A stretch of DNA of 29,037 nt from CAZFAP01 sp964516325 (GCA_964516325.1 CAZFAP010000043.1:1-29037), one strand, 5' to 3'; shown: positions 7,424 to 16,891, counted from the first letter of the stretch. A program made the numbers and translations. The notes: generated from the letters alone by a model not told the origin.

Positions 7424-9643
7424 ATGACTGGATCGAAAGCGAACCGTCAATGGGTGAAACGCGGGTTTCTCTTGCTGGTCACGTTGGCAATTGCGTCACA
7501 TGGCAGAGCGAATGGGACCGAAGAGTCGGCCTGGGGAACCTGCTGGTTTCCGTTCCAGCCCGCGATGGACGACTTCGCGCCAAACATTCTGGATTGCAGC
7601 CGTTGGGTCGAAGCCCCAACGGGGAAACATGGTTTTGTGACTGCAAAGGGAGAGCGATTCGTTTTTGAGGATGGGACGTCGGCGCGCTTCTGGGGAGCGC
7701 AGATCGGCTTTTGGCAAAAAGAGCAGGTGGAGTATTCCGTCAAGCGGATGCGGCGGCAGGGAATCAACATCACGCGGTTGCACGGTCTCGGTTTCCTGAT
7801 TGACCGCAACGGGAAAACATCGTTCGACTATAGCAAAGAAGGTTTTGACCGGCTTGATTACCTTATCGCCAAGTTGGGCGAGAATGGCATCTACCTCATT
7901 CTGGATGTCCACTATCCGTTGTCTTTCCGGTTCAAAGCCGGGGACAACATTCCGGGTCTGCCGGAAGGGGGCACGGCGCCCTACGCACAGTTCTTCAACG
8001 AGAATGTCGCCGCCATCATGCACCGGCGGATGACGGATATTTTCACTCATTTCAATCCCTACACGAAGAGGCGGTACTGCGATGACCCCGCCCTCGCGAT
8101 GGTGGAGGTCCTCAACGAGGACTCCCTCTTCTGGGGCAGTGGGGTTCAGCCGCCACTCAGGGAGGAACTTGAGGAGAAGTTCACCGCCTGGTTGCGGAAG
8201 AGGCACGGCGACGACGCCGGGCTGAAGAAAGCCTGGACGGTGAATGGCAAGTCGCCGTTGCAGAAAGGGGAAGGACTCGGTCCGGGGCAGCGAATTGGCC
8301 TGATGGGCAACTACGAATTCACGTCCGGGCAGCTCCAGCGCGCTCCGGAAAAGCAGGTCCGCGGGCAGGATCAGATGCGATTCTTCCTCGAACTCGAGGA
8401 GAAGTACTGGGCTGACAGCCGCAAAGTCCTGCGCGAGGCGGGAGTGAAAGTACCAGTCTGCGGCACCAACTGGCAGGGCCACGGGTTCACGACCCGTGTC
8501 CACATGCTTGGCCAGTCGAAGTTCGATTACATAGACCGGCACGGCTACTGGGACCATCCGCAGGGAGAAGGTCAGTTGAAATGGCGACTGGCGACGGAAT
8601 TGTTTCACAACCTGCCGATGGTCAAGGCGGTCAACGGGGACCAGGACATGCTGGTTTATCTCGGCATTGGAAATCTCGTCATTGAAAAAGCGTGGGAGCA
8701 GGTGCTCGGTTTGCCGATGACGATTAGCGAGTGGAACACATGCCTTCCGAATGAACATTCATTGGAGGGGACGGGTCTCATGGCGGCGTACGGCCTATTG
8801 CAGGGATGGGACGGCTCGCTGCAATTCGGATATTTCAGCTCGGACTGGGGCACCGTGCTGGGGCCGGGCGCCTTCGATATGTTCGGCAACCCGCCCCAGA
8901 TGCTCCAATACCCGGCTGTCAGCACCATGTGGCACAGGCAGGACGTCAAGGAGGCAGAACTTGTGGCGGAATCGCTGTACGATAACGAGAGCATCTTCGA
9001 TTGGGTGGACGACCGCAAGCCAGTTGCAATTGCCGCAGCGCTGGTGGGCAAAGTGGGCTGCCGTTTCGTCGAGGGGCGCCGCCAGCCGGTTGTGAAAGAC
9101 ATTGCCAGACATTGGGACGCCAGGAACCTCGTGGCTCGCTCAATCACGGGGGAGTTGACGTGGAATGCCTCCCAGGGAGTGGTTCGTATTGACACGCCGC
9201 GCACACAGGCGGTCATCGGGTTTCTGTCCTGCGAACCGCACGGATTCGCCGATGTCAGCATCACCAGCTCGACGAGATTTGGCGCCATTTACGTGACGGC
9301 GATGGATGGATATGAGCCGATTCGGTCCGCCCGGAGGCTCCTGGTGAGCGCCATTGGCCCGGCTCGAAACACCGGCATGGAGTACGAGAAGACGGCGCAG
9401 AGGTCCCGGCTGGGGACTCCATACTGGCATCTCCGCAACACAGGAAAGGCGCCGGCGCTCCTGGAGGCGGTTGTGGGGCAAATCGAGGTCCGCACAGGCG
9501 TAGGAAAGCAGTTCAGGGCCTGGACACTCGATGTCGTTGGCAGGAGAGCGCAGGAAATCCCGGTTTCTGCCAGGTCGGGAGCGGTCCTTCTAAACATGCG
9601 GCCCGAGCGCAAGACAGTCTATTACGAACTCCTGGCCGAGTGA
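7424..9643 (+). CDS. Secreted clan GH-A glycoside hydrolase (GH5/cellulase-like)
   Basis: This 739-residue enzyme should hydrolyse a polysaccharide outside the cytoplasm. A signal peptide (about residues 1-31, VKRGFLLLVTLAIASHGRA) fixes the start at 7424; the open frame extends much further upstream but there it is only an alternative frame of the previous gene. The TIM barrel begins with FWGAQIGFWQKEQVEYSVKRMRRQGINITRLHG, continues with GIYLILDVHYPL, carries the acid/base candidate E232 in VEVLNEDSLFW and the nucleophile candidate E436 in MTISEWN. About 300 residues of beta-rich sequence follow. Two catalytic glutamates after strands 4 and 7 define clan GH-A. A ribosome binding site is weak (AGAGG, 13 bases upstream), so ATG 7385 remains possible. 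Exact GH family and substrate cannot be told by eye. Confidence 0.8.
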   Translation: MTGSKANRQWVKRGFLLLVTLAIASHGRANGTEESAWGTCWFPFQPAMDDFAPNILDCSRWVEAPTGKHGFVTAKGERFVFEDGTSARFWGAQIGFWQKEQVEYSVKRMRRQGINITRLHGLGFLIDRNGKTSFDYSKEGFDRLDYLIAKLGENGIYLILDVHYPLSFRFKAGDNIPGLPEGGTAPYAQFFNENVAAIMHRRMTDIFTHFNPYTKRRYCDDPALAMVEVLNEDSLFWGSGVQPPLREELEEKFTAWLRKRHGDDAGLKKAWTVNGKSPLQKGEGLGPGQRIGLMGNYEFTSGQLQRAPEKQVRGQDQMRFFLELEEKYWADSRKVLREAGVKVPVCGTNWQGHGFTTRVHMLGQSKFDYIDRHGYWDHPQGEGQLKWRLATELFHNLPMVKAVNGDQDMLVYLGIGNLVIEKAWEQVLGLPMTISEWNTCLPNEHSLEGTGLMAAYGLLQGWDGSLQFGYFSSDWGTVLGPGAFDMFGNPPQMLQYPAVSTMWHRQDVKEAELVAESLYDNESIFDWVDDRKPVAIAAALVGKVGCRFVEGRRQPVVKDIARHWDARNLVARSITGELTWNASQGVVRIDTPRTQAVIGFLSCEPHGFADVSITSSTRFGAIYVTAMDGYEPIRSARRLLVSAIGPARNTGMEYEKTAQRSRLGTPYWHLRNTGKAPALLEAVVGQIEVRTGVGKQFRAWTLDVVGRRAQEIPVSARSGAVLLNMRPERKTVYYELLAE

Positions 9644-9663
9644 GTCCTTCCGCTCAAACCAGC

Positions 9664-9731
9664 TTGTCGGCAAACGCCCACAAACGGGAAGGAGTGTTCC
9701 CTGTTGGGGCTTCCGGTGGGTGGGCCGACAA
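9664..9731. terminator. Inverted repeats between convergent genes, possible bidirectional terminator
   Basis: TTGTCGGC (9664-9671) faces GCCGACAA (9724-9731), and inside lies GGGAA (9686-9690) facing TTCCC (9697-9701). The site sits in the 101-base gap between a plus-strand stop (9643) and a minus-strand stop (9745), where a shared terminator would be expected. The loop is long and there is no T-tract, so this is weak. Confidence 0.3.
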
Positions 9732-9744
9732 CCATGGCCGGCGC

Positions 9745-10449
9745 TCATCTCGCGCGGGCCGATTCCAGACCCCGAGATGCCGCCTCGCGGACGTGTCGCG
9801 CCTCGCCGGGGGCGGATAGGTCCCGGTAAATGGCCGTCGCCTCGTCCTTCTTGCCTTCTCTCAGAGAACGTTCCGCGCACCGCAGCAGAGCATCTACGAC
9901 CGTCGGGCGCAGTCTGGGGGAGGCTTTGGACCTTGCCCGCGCCAGCGCGCTGACAGCCTCCGGTCCGCCAATCTTCCCCAACGCCGCACAAGCGGCGCCG
10001 GCAACCGCGTCATCCGGATCGCTGATAAGCTTGATTAACACACCGACCGACTCATTGTTGCGCCGTACGCCGAGCGAGTTGATGACACCAACGAGAGTCT
10101 TCCCTTTCGTCTTGCCCAGAGCGTCACGAAGGACGGCATCAGCGGCAGAGTCCGGAATCCGTTCCAGCGCAATCCGCGCCGCATCCGACAGCTTTTCATC
10201 GGTCAAGAGCTTCGCCAGGGTGGGCACTTCCTCGCCGGCGCCGATGATGCTGAGCTGCTCGCAGACAAACTGCTTGCAGTCCGCGGTCGCGTTTGCGTTG
10301 AGGAGCGCGCTCAGTTCTTTTCTGAGGTGATTCCGTCTTTCGGGATTGTTATGCGAACGGCGCATGTCGTCAGCTACTGCGATGAGGCCTTTGCGGCTCT
10401 GGCCGTACTCGTACGTGGCGATTTGCTTGAGGGCTTCATCCGCGTCCAT
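9745..10449 (-). CDS. HEAT-repeat protein, short form
   Basis: The 234-residue product is almost wholly alpha-helical repeat sequence. It opens with MDADEALKQIATYEYGQSRKGLIAVADDMRR, then shows HEAT-like helical pairs such as VPTLAKLLTDEKLSDAARIALERIP, GVLIKLISDPDDAVAGAACAALGKIGGPEAVSALA and a TPR-like end (AERSLREGKKDEATAIYRDL). Such repeats mediate protein binding; no catalytic motif is seen and there is no signal peptide. AAGGAG lies before the ATG. It follows the Gfo/Idh/MocA gene by 84 bases and is probably its operon partner. Relatives I recall carry several hundred more residues after this block; here a stop follows LESARAR, so this is either a natural short form or a truncated gene. 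Confidence 0.8.
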   Translation of the reverse strand: MDADEALKQIATYEYGQSRKGLIAVADDMRRSHNNPERRNHLRKELSALLNANATADCKQFVCEQLSIIGAGEEVPTLAKLLTDEKLSDAARIALERIPDSAADAVLRDALGKTKGKTLVGVINSLGVRRNNESVGVLIKLISDPDDAVAGAACAALGKIGGPEAVSALARARSKASPRLRPTVVDALLRCAERSLREGKKDEATAIYRDLSAPGEARHVREAASRGLESARAR

Positions 10450-10533
10450 CTCTGTCTCCTTCTATGTCATGTGTCGCACATTCAGCAGTCGGGGTACTGT
10501 CCCTCGTGCAGCCTTCCCGGGGCAGTGCTTCTG

Positions 10534-11844
10534 TTAGAGATGCCACGGGCTTCGCATGGCGCGCGAGAGATAACGATTCGCTTCGTCGTCGTTGATGAAG
10601 CGTTCCTGCTCGGGCTCCCATTTCAGCTTCCGCCCCGTAAGAATTGCGATGAGGCTCAAGTGGCAGATCGTCGTTGAGCGATGAGCAACATCAACCGGGG
10701 CCACTGTTTGTTTGCGAGACTTCACGCAGTCGAGGAAATTCCGGATGTGGCTCTTGTCTTCGCCAAGATGGACCTCATCGGGACCGACGACCGATGTGAG
10801 GAGCGACTTGGGGTCTGCATCCGCCTCCCAGCGTTTCACCGAAACCCAGCCTTCGCTCCCCTCAAAGCGAACCGCCTCCGGCGCCTTCGTGGTATCCGTG
10901 AAAATCATCTTGACGCCGTTGGCGTACGTGTACTCGACATGCCAGTTCGTGACCGTATCGCAGAGTCCATCCTCCGGGAGCACGCCCTGTCCCTCGATCT
11001 CAATTGGAGTGGTGTGATCGGCGCCGTTGCCCCACTGGGCGATGTCGAGGTGATGGACTCCCCAACCGGAGAGAAAGCCTATGGTGTAGTCGGAGATGAA
11101 ATACCAATAGGGCGTCTGGCAGCGTTTTTCGGTATAGGGCGCCCAGGGCGCGGGACCGAGCCACATGTCGTAGTCGAAGCCCTCCGGCACTGGCATGGGC
11201 GGCTCAATTCCCAATGTCCCGCCGGGGGGCGTGCCCACTCTCATCGTATGCAGCTTGCCGATTCTCCCGTTGCGAACGAGCTCGCAGGCAAAACGGAAGT
11301 TGCGGTCGGAGCGCTGTTGCGTGCCGTGTTGAAAGACTCGTCCGCAGCGCTTCACGGCATCGCGGAGTGCCTGCCCCTCCGCGATGGTGAGGCTCAGGGG
11401 TTTCTCGATGTACATGTCCTTGCCGGCTTGCGCGGCTGCTATGCCGATCAAACAGTGCCAGTGATCCGGCGTGGCGATAGAGACCGCATCAATGTCGTCG
11501 CGAGCCAGCAGTTCGCGGAAATCCCGGTACGTGGCGGGACCCTTGTACGTCGCTTTCTGGAGTTGGTCGGCGTAGTGCATCTCCAGTCCTTTTCTCGCGG
11601 CTTCGCGCCTCCTCTCATCAAGGTCGCAGACGGCGACCACCTGGACATCCGCGTTCGAGAGAAACCCTCGCATGTTGCCTGTGCCCATTCCACCGACGCC
11701 GATGCAGCCGACTGCTATCCGGTCGCTGGGCGGTGTTGCACCCATGCCGAGCACGCGACGCGGCACAATCGAAAATGCCGTCGCGGCGCCTGTTGCCCTC
11801 TGCAAAAACGCACGCCTCGAAATCCGATCGGCGTTTTCATTCAT
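10534..11844 (-). CDS. Tat-exported Gfo/Idh/MocA-family oxidoreductase
   Basis: A 436-residue NAD(P)-dependent dehydrogenase homologue with a twin-arginine signal (ISRRAFLQRATGAATA). The Rossmann fold reads IAVGCIGVGGMGTGNMRGFL then VVAVCDLDERR. The family motif EKP is intact (E147-K148-P149), SIATPDHWH precedes it, and GWGVHHLDIAQWG (H264-H265) marks the usual catalytic histidine region. The start at 11844 has GGGAGG just upstream. It is thus the canonical counterpart of the altered paralogue at 1930-3333. The aldo/keto reductase lies 225 bases upstream on the same strand and the HEAT protein 84 bases downstream. The substrate is unknown; oxidation of a sugar or polyol in the periplasm is the likely job. 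Confidence 0.92.
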   Translation of the reverse strand: MNENADRISRRAFLQRATGAATAFSIVPRRVLGMGATPPSDRIAVGCIGVGGMGTGNMRGFLSNADVQVVAVCDLDERRREAARKGLEMHYADQLQKATYKGPATYRDFRELLARDDIDAVSIATPDHWHCLIGIAAAQAGKDMYIEKPLSLTIAEGQALRDAVKRCGRVFQHGTQQRSDRNFRFACELVRNGRIGKLHTMRVGTPPGGTLGIEPPMPVPEGFDYDMWLGPAPWAPYTEKRCQTPYWYFISDYTIGFLSGWGVHHLDIAQWGNGADHTTPIEIEGQGVLPEDGLCDTVTNWHVEYTYANGVKMIFTDTTKAPEAVRFEGSEGWVSVKRWEADADPKSLLTSVVGPDEVHLGEDKSHIRNFLDCVKSRKQTVAPVDVAHRSTTICHLSLIAILTGRKLKWEPEQERFINDDEANRYLSRAMRSPWHL

Positions 11845-12069
11845 AGCATGCCCTCCCAATCCCAATGCTGTGTTACCGAGAACACGTGCTTCCAGCCTCC
11901 TCAGGGCTTCCCGCCTTCACCGATTGCGGAAGGTGCGAATCGTCCCCTTTGACGCGATAGGCTTAAGGCTGCCCGTCGAGCACCCGACCCGAAGGGAGAG
12001 TATTCCTGAGAGTCAAACGGCAGGATGCAAGGGGGCTTCCGCATCGTCTTGTCCACCTTTGTGTTCTGC

Positions 12070-13074
12070 TCAGACCGGCCCATAGCGCGGACCCAAATTC
12101 TTTGCAAGCTCCTTTCCGTACCCCATCAGCGAAGCGCGCTCGTCGTCGGAGAGCGGCTTATAGCTCTTGGCGAATTCCACGTTTTGTCTCGCCTGCTCGA
12201 CGGTGTACGGGCCGACGACCGCGACGCTGACGCCCTCGAGGTCGAGGGCATAGGCGAGAGCCTGCCGGAGATAACGGGGGTCGGTCGCGCAGCCCATGTG
12301 GCCTTTCCCATGGTTGGGGAATCCCCCTTTGATACCCGCATAAACTTTCATTGCAACGCACGCCGTGTTGTGTTTTCTGGCGACGGGCAGCACCTTCTCT
12401 TCAAAATTGTAGATGTTTCTATCCGCGTAGTTCATGACGCACATGAGTACATCTATCTGATCCGTCTCGAGCATGCGGACGAACTTATCGGGACTGTTGT
12501 GCCCCGTGATGCCGATGAATCGGATTACGCCTTTCTCCTTCTGCTTGAGAAGATATTCGAGGGCGCCCCCTGTCCCGAGAACCCTGTCAATGTTCTTACT
12601 CCCGACGCTGTGAATGTGAACGAGGTCCAGGTGATCGGTCTTCAAGGTGCGCAATGACTCATTCAGAGACCGTTCCGCTCTGTCAGCGGTTTCGGTCGAG
12701 ACCTTCGTGGCCACGAACAGGCGATCTCGCCGTTTTGGGATAAGATGCCCAAGCATCTCCTCCGCCTCGCCGTAAATCCGGGCGGTGTCAACATAGGTAA
12801 CGCCAAGGTCCATCGCCTCGCCAAATATCCGGACTCCCTCCTGAACCTCGACGGGGCCTTCCCCAACGGGCGCCGTGCCAAGACCGAGCATGGAGACTTT
12901 CTGCTTGGTTCTGCCGAGAACCCGCTGGGGCAGTTCGGGGGGCGACTCGCCGAAGCTATGCCGCGAACCCCCGATGGCAATTCCGGCTCCGAACAACCCT
13001 ATCGTCTTCAAGAAATCTCTTCTGCTGGTTGCCTGATGCAGGCCCATTCCCGATCGAGCTGAAGACCTTTCCAT
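12070..13074 (-). CDS. Tat-exported aldo/keto reductase
   Basis: This 334-residue NADPH-dependent reductase homologue begins with a twin-arginine signal (SRRDFLKTIGLFGAGIAIGG). The catalytic tetrad of the aldo/keto reductase superfamily is complete: D96 and Y101 in VDTARIYG, K124 in VATKVS and H155 in LVHIHS. A cofactor-binding end segment is present (LEGVSVAVVGPYTVEQARQNVEF). GAGGAGG before the ATG at 13074 sets the start. The gene heads a minus-strand set with a Gfo/Idh/MocA oxidoreductase, and reduction of a keto sugar made there is a reasonable but unproven role. Export of a reductase that needs NADPH is typical of the Tat-type members in this kind of genome. Confidence 0.92.
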   Translation of the reverse strand: MERSSARSGMGLHQATSRRDFLKTIGLFGAGIAIGGSRHSFGESPPELPQRVLGRTKQKVSMLGLGTAPVGEGPVEVQEGVRIFGEAMDLGVTYVDTARIYGEAEEMLGHLIPKRRDRLFVATKVSTETADRAERSLNESLRTLKTDHLDLVHIHSVGSKNIDRVLGTGGALEYLLKQKEKGVIRFIGITGHNSPDKFVRMLETDQIDVLMCVMNYADRNIYNFEEKVLPVARKHNTACVAMKVYAGIKGGFPNHGKGHMGCATDPRYLRQALAYALDLEGVSVAVVGPYTVEQARQNVEFAKSYKPLSDDERASLMGYGKELAKNLGPRYGPV

Positions 13075-13737
13075 TTCTGCCTCCTCTTTTTTGCCGACAA
13101 GACAGACCATCGCTGCAAGCGCCATCTAAGAACTACTCTTCGGGAGGGAACCCGTCAACGAGAAACATCTCACGGCCCGGGACGGGAGCGCGGGCTGTGG
13201 CTGTGTTTTGGTGGGTACAGGGATGAATCCATCGGTCGAGAAGCGCCCGCTGAAGGCGGGGCTGGAGGAGCGCATGGTCCTTGGTTGACCACGAGCTGAA
13301 GCAGGTGACTATGGCGCCTCTGTCGCCACGGAATCCGGCAAAGCCCCGTTCCACCCGGCTGTCGCAACTACGAGGACCCTCAGCCGCGCGACACGGACCC
13401 GAGACCCGCGGGGCGAGACGGCCCGACGAACCACTGAAGCACAGCCACACCCGGAGCCAGGATCTATTTGCGGACGCCAACGGAAATTGATAGAAGAATG
13501 GCTGCTGAATGAAATTGTGTGCGGATGGCTTCAGACCATGCGTCGCAGAGAAGAATATGCAGCGCATTCTGTCACTGCAGGATGCTATAAAAACAGCAGT
13601 GACGCCGCCGGACAGGGGTCTGCGAGAGGTCTCTCCCGCGGTCGTCTGTGCGGAGGCAGACGCCACAAGGCGCTTGCCCGCCTCGAAGAAAATCCTGGCG
13701 GCGCCTACTCGATCTCATCACGAGAAGGTATTTCCAC
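13075..13737. other. Divergent intergenic region between aldo/keto reductase and SNF2 helicase
   Basis: No real gene is apparent; a 177-codon minus-strand frame has no ribosome binding site and a composition typical of noncoding repeat DNA. The region must contain the promoters of two divergent transcription units. Near the plus-strand gene lies an inverted repeat with a TATAAA-containing loop (13571-13603), given separately. Confidence 0.5.
13571..13603 (+). promoter_or_regulatory. Inverted repeat enclosing a TATAAA box upstream of the SNF2 gene
   Basis: GTCACTGC (13571-13578) and GCAGTGAC (13596-13603) are perfect 8-base inverted repeats with a 17-base loop that contains TATAAAAA. The site lies 135 bases upstream of the helicase start on the same strand. 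It could be a promoter -10 region inside an operator or simply a transcribed hairpin; no good -35 box is seen. Confidence 0.35.
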
Positions 13738-16700
13738 ATGATTGTCTTGCACGCCGGAGTTGATGACAACCACCTGCTTCTGTGGGGCGAAAAGCCCCTG
13801 GAAGGGGAGAGCGGCGCCAGCGGGCATCCGGGGCGGAAGCCGAGTGTTCCCGGCGCTGACCGTCTTCCTTATGACGCGGGGGGCAATGGTCTTTCAGCGG
13901 CTCTCCTCCAGGCTGGGGTGAGCTTCAAAGCGGACAAGAAACGATTGAAGGCGGGAATCGTCTGGCTGCCCACCGTGGGCGACACGCCGATTCCTTCCAG
14001 CTCGCTCATCGCCGAATCACCGGAATCCCTCCCGAACCCAAAGCTCGCCGCGTGGGCAGTCACCCTGTTTCACATTACTACCGAAGAGGCGATTGAATTG
14101 TTGTGCCTCTGCGTGGGGAAGAAGACGCTCGCGTCCGGTGTCATCATCGGCGAGGACCTTGCCTTCTGGGCGACAGCCCTGCGGTTCGCTGGAACGTTTG
14201 TGGCACGGCAGCAATTTCTCCCCGGGGTGGCTGAGGCGGATGGGGTCTATCGGTCGCGCTGGGAGCCGGTCTTTCTGGGGGGCGATGCGGAGCGGCTGTC
14301 GAAGCTGGCTGGCGCCATGCCCGTCGTGGCAAGAGCGCTGAGCCGGGAGGCGAAGACGCCTCCGGAGGCGCCTTCTTCGCGGGCGGTTGCCAGCTTCATT
14401 TCTGGCGCGGTTGATTATCTCGTTCGCTCAACAGTATCCCCTGGACGGCTAACAACCGAGCCGAGACGCGGGCGGAAGAAAGAGTCGCCCACTTTCGACA
14501 GCATTCATGACCAGTGGCTGCACTCGCTCCGGTCGCCGGATGGCGCCATGGATGGCGACGAGGCGGAACTCGCTCGATTTGCCGCTCAGGTTCAGGAATG
14601 GCGGCGCCCGATACGCGTCTCGACAGCCTCCCCGTTCCGGCTCTGCTTCCGCCTCGAAGAACCGGAGGGGGAGGAAGAAATGGAGGAGGCAGAGCCTCGT
14701 GCTCCGCAACTTCGCGGGGACAAGTGGTACGTGCGCTACCTGCTCCAGGCGGTGGACGACCTCAGCTTGCTCGTTGAAGCAAAAGACGCCTGGGGCACCG
14801 GGGGACGCGAGTCGTCAGTTCTCAAGCGGCGCGACTTCGACCCACGGGAATATCTGCTCTCCTCGCTGGGCCAGGCTTCGGGGTTGTGTTCGCACATCGA
14901 ACGAAGCCTCAAGACTTCCCATCCGGGCGGCTACGACCTGGATGCCGCCGGCGCGTACGAGTTCCTCGGTGAAAGGGCGCTGGCGTTGGAACAAGCCGGA
15001 TTCGGAGTGATGCTGCCCGCCTGGTGGACAGGTCGAGCAACGAAGCTCCACTTAACCGCCCGCGCCGTAGTGCGCAGCCCAAAGATGCAGGCGGCGAGCG
15101 GGCTGTCGCTGGACAAGGTCGTTCGCTTCGATTGGGAAATAGCCATCGGCGGAGAGAAGCTCTCGCTCGAAGAACTCGAAGCGTTGGCAAAACTGAAGTC
15201 GCCGCTGGTAAGAGTGCGCGGCCAATGGGTGCACATGAGCAGTGAAGAGATACGAGCGGCGCTCGAACTCTGGAAAAAGAGAGCCAGGGATTCCGCAACT
15301 GTAGGCGAGATCGTCCGGATGGGCCTGGGGGCGACCAGGGCCATGGGGTCAATCGCCTTCGAGGGCGTGAAAGCGACGGGTTGGGTTGGCGATGTCCTGG
15401 CGCGGCTGGAAGGGCGCGCTGCGTTTGAGGAACTGCCAACGCCGGACCGGTTTCGGGGGACGCTGCGCCCGTACCAGGTGCGCGGCTACTCGTGGCTGTG
15501 GTTCATGAGGCAGTGGGGGTTGGGTGTGTGTCTTGCCGATGACATGGGACTCGGCAAAACGATTCAGGCTCTGGCACTCATTCAAAGGGAGTGGGGATCG
15601 GACGGGAAGCGCCCGGTGCTCCTTGTTTGTCCCACCTCAGTGATCGGCAACTGGCAGAAGGAAGCCGCCCGTTTCACACCGAACCTGCCCGTGATGGTCC
15701 ATCACGGCGTCACGAGGACGAAGGGCGAAGCGTTCAAAAACGAAGTCCAGAAACACGCTATCGTCGTCTCCAGCTACGCGCTTTTGCATCGTGACATCGA
15801 GGTTCTACAGAGCGTCTCCTGGGCGGGGGTGATCCTCGACGAAGCCCAGAACATCAAGAACCCGGAGACCAAACAGGCGAGAGCCGCGCGCTCTCTGAAA
15901 GCGGATTATCGCGCGGCGCTCACGGGCACACCCGTCGAGAATAACGTGGGCGACCTGTGGTCAATCATGGAGTTTCTCAACCCCGGCTTTCTCGGTACAC
16001 AGGCGCAATTCAAAAGGACGTTCTTCATTCCCATTCAGGCGAATCGCGACCCCGAGGCGGCGAAAAGCCTCAAGCGCATGACCGGCCCCTTTGTCCTCCG
16101 CCGACTCAAGACCGACAAGTCCATCATCGCCGACCTGCCGGAGAAAATGGAGATGAAGGTCTTCTGCACGCTCACCAAGGAGCAGGCATCCCTCTACGCT
16201 GCGGTCGTGAAGGAGGTCGAGGAATCGCTTGACTCCGCCGAAGGCATCCAGCGAAAGGGCATCGTCCTGGCGACGTTATCGAAGCTCAAGCAGGTCTGCA
16301 ATCACCCGAGGCAGTTCCTGGGGGACAACTCCCCCGTCCCCGGTCGCTCGGGGAAGCTCGCACGCTTGACCGAAATGCTGGAAGAGGTCCTGGAAGTCGG
16401 GGACCGGGCGTTGGTCTTCTCGCAGTTCGCGGAAATGGGGCAAATCCTTCGCCAGCACCTTCAGGAGACATTCGGGCAGGAGGCGCTCTTCCTTCACGGC
16501 GCCGTCCCGAAGAAGCAGCGAGACCGCATGATCGAGCGATTTCAAAGCGACGATGACGGCCCGCGAATTTTCATCCTTTCTCTCAAAGCCGGGGGCACTG
16601 GTTTGAACCTGATGCGCGCCAACCACGTGTTCCATTTTGACCGCTGGTGGAATCCGGCGGTGGAGAACCAGGCTACCGATCGGGCCTTTCGCATTGGCCA

Positions 16701-16890
16701 GACCAAAAACGTTCAAGTGCATAAGTTCCTCTGCGCCGGAACGCTGGAGGAGAGGATTGATGAGATGATCGAGCGCAAGAAGGAGATCGCAGAGCACGTC
16801 GTCGGAACGGGGGAAACCTGGTTGACTGAGCTTTCAAGCGCGGAACTCAAGGAACTCTTCACCTTACGCGAGGGGGCGGTGGCAGAATAA
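13738..16890 (+). CDS. SNF2-family DEAD/DEAH-box helicase (YwqA-like)
   Basis: The 1050-residue protein is a double-stranded-DNA translocase of the SNF2 superfamily. The N-terminal half is a helicase-associated region that includes a DUF3670-like segment (LGQASGLCSHIERSL, YEFLGERALALEQAGFGVMLPAWW). The motor starts near residue 570: Q-like YQVRGYSWLWFM, motif I DDMGLGKT (K607), motif II DEAQ (D701-Q704), LTGTPVENNVGDLW, then the second RecA fold with LVFSQFAEMG, SLKAGGTGLNL, and motif VI-like ENQATDRAFRIGQ. It ends ELKELF. The open frame begins at 13648, but ATG 13738 with GAAGG upstream gives the usual start. Two small genes follow at once, the second with a SWIM finger, as in bacterial SNF2/SWIM pairs. 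The role in DNA repair, transcription recycling or defence is not decided by sequence. Confidence 0.93.
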   Translation: MIVLHAGVDDNHLLLWGEKPLEGESGASGHPGRKPSVPGADRLPYDAGGNGLSAALLQAGVSFKADKKRLKAGIVWLPTVGDTPIPSSSLIAESPESLPNPKLAAWAVTLFHITTEEAIELLCLCVGKKTLASGVIIGEDLAFWATALRFAGTFVARQQFLPGVAEADGVYRSRWEPVFLGGDAERLSKLAGAMPVVARALSREAKTPPEAPSSRAVASFISGAVDYLVRSTVSPGRLTTEPRRGRKKESPTFDSIHDQWLHSLRSPDGAMDGDEAELARFAAQVQEWRRPIRVSTASPFRLCFRLEEPEGEEEMEEAEPRAPQLRGDKWYVRYLLQAVDDLSLLVEAKDAWGTGGRESSVLKRRDFDPREYLLSSLGQASGLCSHIERSLKTSHPGGYDLDAAGAYEFLGERALALEQAGFGVMLPAWWTGRATKLHLTARAVVRSPKMQAASGLSLDKVVRFDWEIAIGGEKLSLEELEALAKLKSPLVRVRGQWVHMSSEEIRAALELWKKRARDSATVGEIVRMGLGATRAMGSIAFEGVKATGWVGDVLARLEGRAAFEELPTPDRFRGTLRPYQVRGYSWLWFMRQWGLGVCLADDMGLGKTIQALALIQREWGSDGKRPVLLVCPTSVIGNWQKEAARFTPNLPVMVHHGVTRTKGEAFKNEVQKHAIVVSSYALLHRDIEVLQSVSWAGVILDEAQNIKNPETKQARAARSLKADYRAALTGTPVENNVGDLWSIMEFLNPGFLGTQAQFKRTFFIPIQANRDPEAAKSLKRMTGPFVLRRLKTDKSIIADLPEKMEMKVFCTLTKEQASLYAAVVKEVEESLDSAEGIQRKGIVLATLSKLKQVCNHPRQFLGDNSPVPGRSGKLARLTEMLEEVLEVGDRALVFSQFAEMGQILRQHLQETFGQEALFLHGAVPKKQRDRMIERFQSDDDGPRIFILSLKAGGTGLNLMRANHVFHFDRWWNPAVENQATDRAFRIGQTKNVQVHKFLCAGTLEERIDEMIERKKEIAEHVVGTGETWLTELSSAELKELFTLREGAVAE

Positions 16891-16891
16891 G

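Noticed and set aside
10681..11952. 423-codon plus-strand frame opposite the second Gfo/Idh/MocA gene
   Set aside because: It is a mirror of a well-supported minus-strand gene with a Tat signal and EKP motif.
13133..13666. 177-codon minus-strand frame upstream of the aldo/keto reductase
   Set aside because: No ribosome binding site, low-complexity composition, and it covers the likely promoter region of two divergent units.
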